Positions 14,456 to 16,939 of a stretch of 16,939 nucleotides of DNA are shown here, one piece after another. Positions within the stretch are counted from its first letter, which is position 1, and each line of letters begins with the position of its first letter. The DNA is taken from the NCBI GenBank assembly GCA_041485845.1, contig JBGPKH010000129.1, positions 1-16,939 of the forward strand, read 5' to 3'. A program made the position numbers and the translations under genes. This DNA is from OMOG01 sp041485845 (GTDB lineage Bacteria; Acidobacteriota; Terriglobia; Bryobacterales; Bryobacteraceae). The notes beneath the pieces were generated by a model that was not told the DNA's origin, did no database searches, and was given only the letters and a program-made list of their open reading frames with translations.

Positions 14456-14941
14456 TTACCGCCTTATTGCCGGGCCGGAGTAGTGCACGTGAACGAGTTG
14501 CCAGCGGTTCCCGGCCTTGTTATAGATTTGCGTCTCTCTGCCGTCTGTTTGGACCGCTGCGCCGTCGTTGCTCTGTTTCGCGACGAAGTGCCAATAGAAC
14601 TCGACCCATGCCGCGTCGCCGTTGACGTGTACCGACACATCGCGTACAGTTAACTTCCGTTCAGAAAAGGACAAACCAAAGAACTTGTAGATTTCTTTCA
14701 CTTCCTCCCAGCCGCGTGCGTGACCCGCAGGATGGATAAATGACACATCCGCCGAAGTTCGCCAAACCTGCGAGGCGAGATCGATATCCGCCGCGTCCAG
14801 AGCTGCCGTGTACCTGGCGATCTGTTGCCGGATGGCATCCGCCGCGGCTTTGGTGTCATCCGCCTTATTGCCGGATGACCCACACGATACGGTTAAGGCG
14901 ATCGCGACGCACAAACTGAACGCTCGCGCACTGAGAGCCAT
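14456..14941 (-). CDS. SnoaL/DUF4440-like lipoprotein
   Basis: Predicted 161-residue protein of the NTF2-like (SnoaL/DUF4440) fold. The start at 14941 is chosen over an upstream in-frame one at 15088 because it gives a signal peptide (MALSARAFSLCVAIALTVSC) with a lipobox ending LTVSC at Cys20, and because the upstream extension lies entirely over the VOC gene. The mature domain shows the fold's pattern: AAADAIRQQIARYTAALDAA, then ISFIHPAG-like ADVSFIHPAGHARGWEEVKE, then strands AAWVEFYWHFVA and GNRWQLVHVHYS. It starts only four bases past the VOC stop, so the two are probably co-transcribed. Such proteins bind small ligands or act as minor isomerases; the ligand cannot be told from sequence. 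Confidence 0.78.
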   Translation of the reverse strand: MALSARAFSLCVAIALTVSCGSSGNKADDTKAAADAIRQQIARYTAALDAADIDLASQVWRTSADVSFIHPAGHARGWEEVKEIYKFFGLSFSERKLTVRDVSVHVNGDAAWVEFYWHFVAKQSNDGAAVQTDGRETQIYNKAGNRWQLVHVHYSGPAIRR

Positions 14942-14945
14942 TGCC

Positions 14946-15368
14946 CTATTCGGATTTTTCACTGTTGATCGCCCAAGGGATTGCAAACCGGTCCGTGAGC
15001 ACGCCAAAACGGTGAGCCCAGAACGTTTCCTGAAGCGGCATGCGAACAATCCCTCCTTCTGCCAGTTCCAAAAACAGGCGTTCCGCATCGCCTTGACTCG
15101 GGTTCAGAGTGATGACGAAGCCCCTGGGGGACTCATATGAGCCTGGAGCGGGATCGGATCCCTGCAATCTAGTATTGCCGACGACCAGCGTGGCATGAAC
15201 AATCTTGCTGCTCCATTCCGGGGGCGCGTCCTTGGCCATGGGCGAATCGCCCCAGGTGAGCATGAAGGTAATCTTACCGTTCAAGCAGCGTTTGTAAAAC
15301 TTGAACGCGGCTTCGCATTGCCCGTCAAACGAAAGATTGATGCACGGATTCAAAGTCATCAGATTCAT
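14946..15368 (-). CDS. VOC-superfamily (PhnB/glyoxalase-like) protein
   Basis: Predicted 140-residue protein of the vicinal-oxygen-chelate fold, PhnB-like subgroup. FDGQCEAAFKFYKRCLNGKI is the diagnostic first beta-alpha unit; WGDSPMAKDAPPEWSSKIVH, ATLVVGN and PLQETFWAHRFGVLTDRFA, ending IPWAIN, match the rest of the family. The start is uncertain among GTG 15374, ATG 15368 and ATG 15359; relatives usually begin at the MTLNP-like segment, and 15368 has a G-run about eight bases before it. Members are metal-dependent enzymes or resistance-like proteins, and the substrate is unknown. It follows the LysR gene by 48 bp on the same strand. Confidence 0.86.
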   Translation of the reverse strand: MNLMTLNPCINLSFDGQCEAAFKFYKRCLNGKITFMLTWGDSPMAKDAPPEWSSKIVHATLVVGNTRLQGSDPAPGSYESPRGFVITLNPSQGDAERLFLELAEGGIVRMPLQETFWAHRFGVLTDRFAIPWAINSEKSE

Positions 15369-15416
15369 TATCACGGCCCCCGAGCTCGTAGTCTTGTAAA
15401 AATGGGAGACGCTGCT

Positions 15417-16298
15417 TCAGGGTGCGGCCTGCCCCACCACCTCCAGAAACGCCCGCGCCGCGTGGCTCAGGGCCCGCTTCGTGGGATACACCAGCCGGAT
15501 CTTGCGCTCCACGTGGATCTCCTTGACCCGCACCTCGCACAGCATCTTCTGTTCGATTTCCTGCTCCACGCACATGCGCGGCAGGAAGGCCACCCCGAAG
15601 TTGCTCTGCACCAGCTTGCGAATGGTCTCGATGGTGGGCATCTCGACGTCCATGTGCAGCGGCACCTTGTGCGACTGAAACTCGCGCAGCACCACTTCGC
15701 GATAGGGCGAAATCACGTTGTGGGCGATGAAATTCTCCGCGCCGAGCTCGTTGATGGAGACCGTCTTGCGGCTCGCCAGGCGGTGCTGCGGCGAGACCAC
15801 CAGCGCCAGGGCGTCGGTGTAGATGATCTTGGATTTGAGGCGCTCGTCCGCCGGATCGTAGCTGATGACGCCGAGCTCGAGATTGCCGTCCAGCAGCTCG
15901 TTGGGGAGCCGGCTCGAGAGGCTGCGCCGGATCTGCACCTTGATCTTCGGGTACAACTCGCGATACCGCTCGATGTGGCGGAGCAGATACAGCGTCGTGG
16001 ATTCGTTGGCCCCGATGGTGAGCCGGCCGGCGGACTTGTCGCGCAGCTCGGCGAGCGAGTTTTCGAGCTCCTGCTGGAGGCTCTGAAATCGCCGGGCATA
16101 GTCGAGAACGGTGTGCCCGGCATCGGTGAGGATGAGGTCCTTGCCGGAGCGGTCCATGAGCTTTTCCCCGAGTTCTTGCTCGAGGCGCTGTAGGGAGAGC
16201 GACACCGCCGGCTGCGTGCGCAACAGCTTCTCGGCCGCGCGCGAAAAGCTCTTCTCCGTGACGACGGTGAGAAAGACCTGGAGGGGATAGAGTTCCAT
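15417..16298 (-). CDS. LysR-family transcriptional regulator
   Basis: Predicted 293-residue regulator, normal length for the family. The winged helix-turn-helix is at residues about 1-60 (FLTVVTEKSFSRAAEKLLRT, then QPAVSLSLQRLEQELGEKLM, then LTDAG). A linker helix follows, then the two-lobed periplasmic-binding-type effector domain from about 90 (GRLTIGANESTTLYLLRHIE, VVSPQHRLA, FGVAFLPRMCVEQEI). It is divergent from leuA with an 88-bp AT-rich gap, the typical arrangement for a LysR protein that controls its neighbour and itself. The effector is unknown; a leucine-pathway intermediate is a reasonable guess only. The downstream VOC and lipoprotein genes may be read from the same promoter. Confidence 0.93.
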   Translation of the reverse strand: MELYPLQVFLTVVTEKSFSRAAEKLLRTQPAVSLSLQRLEQELGEKLMDRSGKDLILTDAGHTVLDYARRFQSLQQELENSLAELRDKSAGRLTIGANESTTLYLLRHIERYRELYPKIKVQIRRSLSSRLPNELLDGNLELGVISYDPADERLKSKIIYTDALALVVSPQHRLASRKTVSINELGAENFIAHNVISPYREVVLREFQSHKVPLHMDVEMPTIETIRKLVQSNFGVAFLPRMCVEQEIEQKMLCEVRVKEIHVERKIRLVYPTKRALSHAARAFLEVVGQAAP

Positions 16299-16302
16299 GA
16301 TA

Positions 16303-16366
16303 ACTTCTATTAATATAATCCTCTAATATTATAAATTTGCCAAATCACACATGCAACCCCCATAAT
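16303..16366. promoter_or_regulatory. Divergent overlapping LysR/leuA promoters in AT-rich operator
   Basis: Minus strand: -35 TTGCAT (16351-16356), 17-base spacer, perfect -10 TATAAT (16328-16333), serving the LysR gene. Plus strand: -35 TTGCCA (16337-16342), 18-base spacer, -10 CATAAT (16361-16366), serving leuA, followed by GGTGA as ribosome site before ATG 16387. The promoters overlap. The adjacent stretch 16303-16338 is almost entirely A/T and contains dyads such as TATAAT-N8-ATTATA (16314-16333), consistent with LysR T-N11-A boxes. Confidence 0.6.
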
Positions 16367-16386
16367 GCCTGTATTGGTGAATATGC

Positions 16387-16939
16387 ATGAGTGACCGCGT
16401 ATATATATTCGATACGACGCTGCGCGATGGCGAGCAGTCGCCCGGTTGCAGCATGACGGTGCCGGAAAAGCTTCGCATGGCGCGTAAGCTGGTGGAGCTC
16501 GGCGTGGACATACTGGAAGCCGGCTTCCCCATCGCCTCCGAGGGCGATTTCGAAGCTGTATCCGCGGTGAGCCGCGAGTTCCCGTGGGCCCAGGTGGCCG
16601 CCCTGGCGCGCTGCTGCACGCTGGACGTGGAGCGCGCCGCCAAGAGTCTGACGCACGCCAAACGCCCGCGCATTCACACGTTCATCGCCACCAGCCCGAT
16701 TCACCTGAAGTACAAGCTCAAGAAAACCGAGCAGCAGGTGCTCGATGAGGCCGTCGCCGCCGTCCAACTGGCGCGCACTCACGTCGACGACGTCGAGTTT
16801 TCCGCCGAGGACGGCGCGCGCACCGAACCCGAATTTCTCGAAAAGATCTCCAAGGCCGTGGTGGCTGCCGGCGCCCGCACAGTCAATATTCCCGACACGG
16901 TTGGCTACTCTACGCCGAAGGAATATGGAGCGCTGATCG
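16387..16939 (+). CDS. leuA: 2-isopropylmalate synthase LeuA, 3'-truncated by window end
   Basis: First committed enzyme of leucine synthesis: condenses acetyl-CoA with 2-oxoisovalerate in the cytoplasm. The first 184 residues of a usual 500-520 are present, all within the catalytic TIM barrel. IFDTTLRDGEQSPGCSM holds the catalytic Arg and metal-ligand Asp; EAGFPIAS, RIHTFIATSPIHLKYKLKK, VEFSAEDGART and NIPDTVGYSTP are the successive barrel signatures. These match LeuA better than homocitrate or citramalate synthases, but the regulatory domain that would confirm leucine feedback lies outside the window. The start is supported by GGTGA upstream and by the MSDRVYIFDTTLRDG N-terminus. Confidence 0.97.
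   Translation, partial: MSDRVYIFDTTLRDGEQSPGCSMTVPEKLRMARKLVELGVDILEAGFPIASEGDFEAVSAVSREFPWAQVAALARCCTLDVERAAKSLTHAKRPRIHTFIATSPIHLKYKLKKTEQQVLDEAVAAVQLARTHVDDVEFSAEDGARTEPEFLEKISKAVVAAGARTVNIPDTVGYSTPKEYGALI

Noticed and set aside
15195..16193. Plus-strand open frame of 332 codons opposite the LysR gene
   Set aside because: Antisense shadow of a certain LysR regulator; His/Leu/Gly-rich composition and no family likeness.
16365..16394. Nine-codon leader-like frame MPVLVNMHE overlapping the leuA start
   Set aside because: Only one Leu codon, no ribosome site, and its ATG overlaps the likely -10 element, so it would not be in the transcript; there is no terminator/antiterminator pair.

Overview
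The window is GC-rich bacterial chromosomal DNA from one genome or metagenomic contig. Long secreted M16 proteases, a DUF1501-type fragment, a phage-type SNF2 helicase fragment, IS21 debris and a His-rich leader gene before an HME-RND operon are a mix often seen in soil Acidobacteriota (Solibacter-like). That assignment is inference and no marker gene is present to prove it.

Layout. (1) 1-1527: the 3' two-thirds of katG (catalase-peroxidase), cut by the window edge. It converges on a two-domain secreted M16 zinc protease (1765-4500, minus). The 237-bp gap between them holds a G-quadruplex-type G tract that can also pair with a C-rich arm. (2) 4501-4984: mostly non-coding, with the M16 promoter at one end and the efflux-operon operator at the other, and perhaps a short gene remnant between. 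(3) 4985-11318: a heavy-metal efflux operon on the plus strand. It encodes a small secreted His-rich protein, a TolC/CusC-like outer-membrane channel, a CusB/CzcB-like adaptor and a CusA/CzcA-like RND pump. The pump reading frame is broken by a one-base deletion near 9592. (4) 11319-12750: a gene graveyard of fragments of a helicase, an unrecognised protein, an IS21 transposase and a DUF1501 protein, joined at abrupt boundaries. (5) 12754-14089: two toxin-antitoxin modules in tandem on the minus strand, RHH antitoxin/PIN toxin (the PIN gene carries two frameshifts) and HicB/HicA. Both pairs overlap by the one-base TGATG arrangement. (6) 14456-15368: a SnoaL-like lipoprotein and a VOC-family protein, minus strand. 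(7) 15417-16939: a LysR regulator divergent from leuA (2-isopropylmalate synthase, cut by the window end), sharing an 88-bp AT-rich promoter region.

How the genes work together. The efflux genes form one transenvelope export machine. The palindrome in front of their first gene suggests repressor control, but no regulator gene lies in the window. The toxin-antitoxin pairs and adjoining fragments mark 11.3-14.3 kb as a site of repeated insertion and loss. The LysR/leuA pair has the classic layout of a local activator controlling its divergent neighbour.

I did not find a convincing new multi-gene system. The most worthwhile leads are the His-rich gene with its operator palindrome, the frameshifted but otherwise complete RND pump and PIN toxin, and the LysR-leuA intergenic region.
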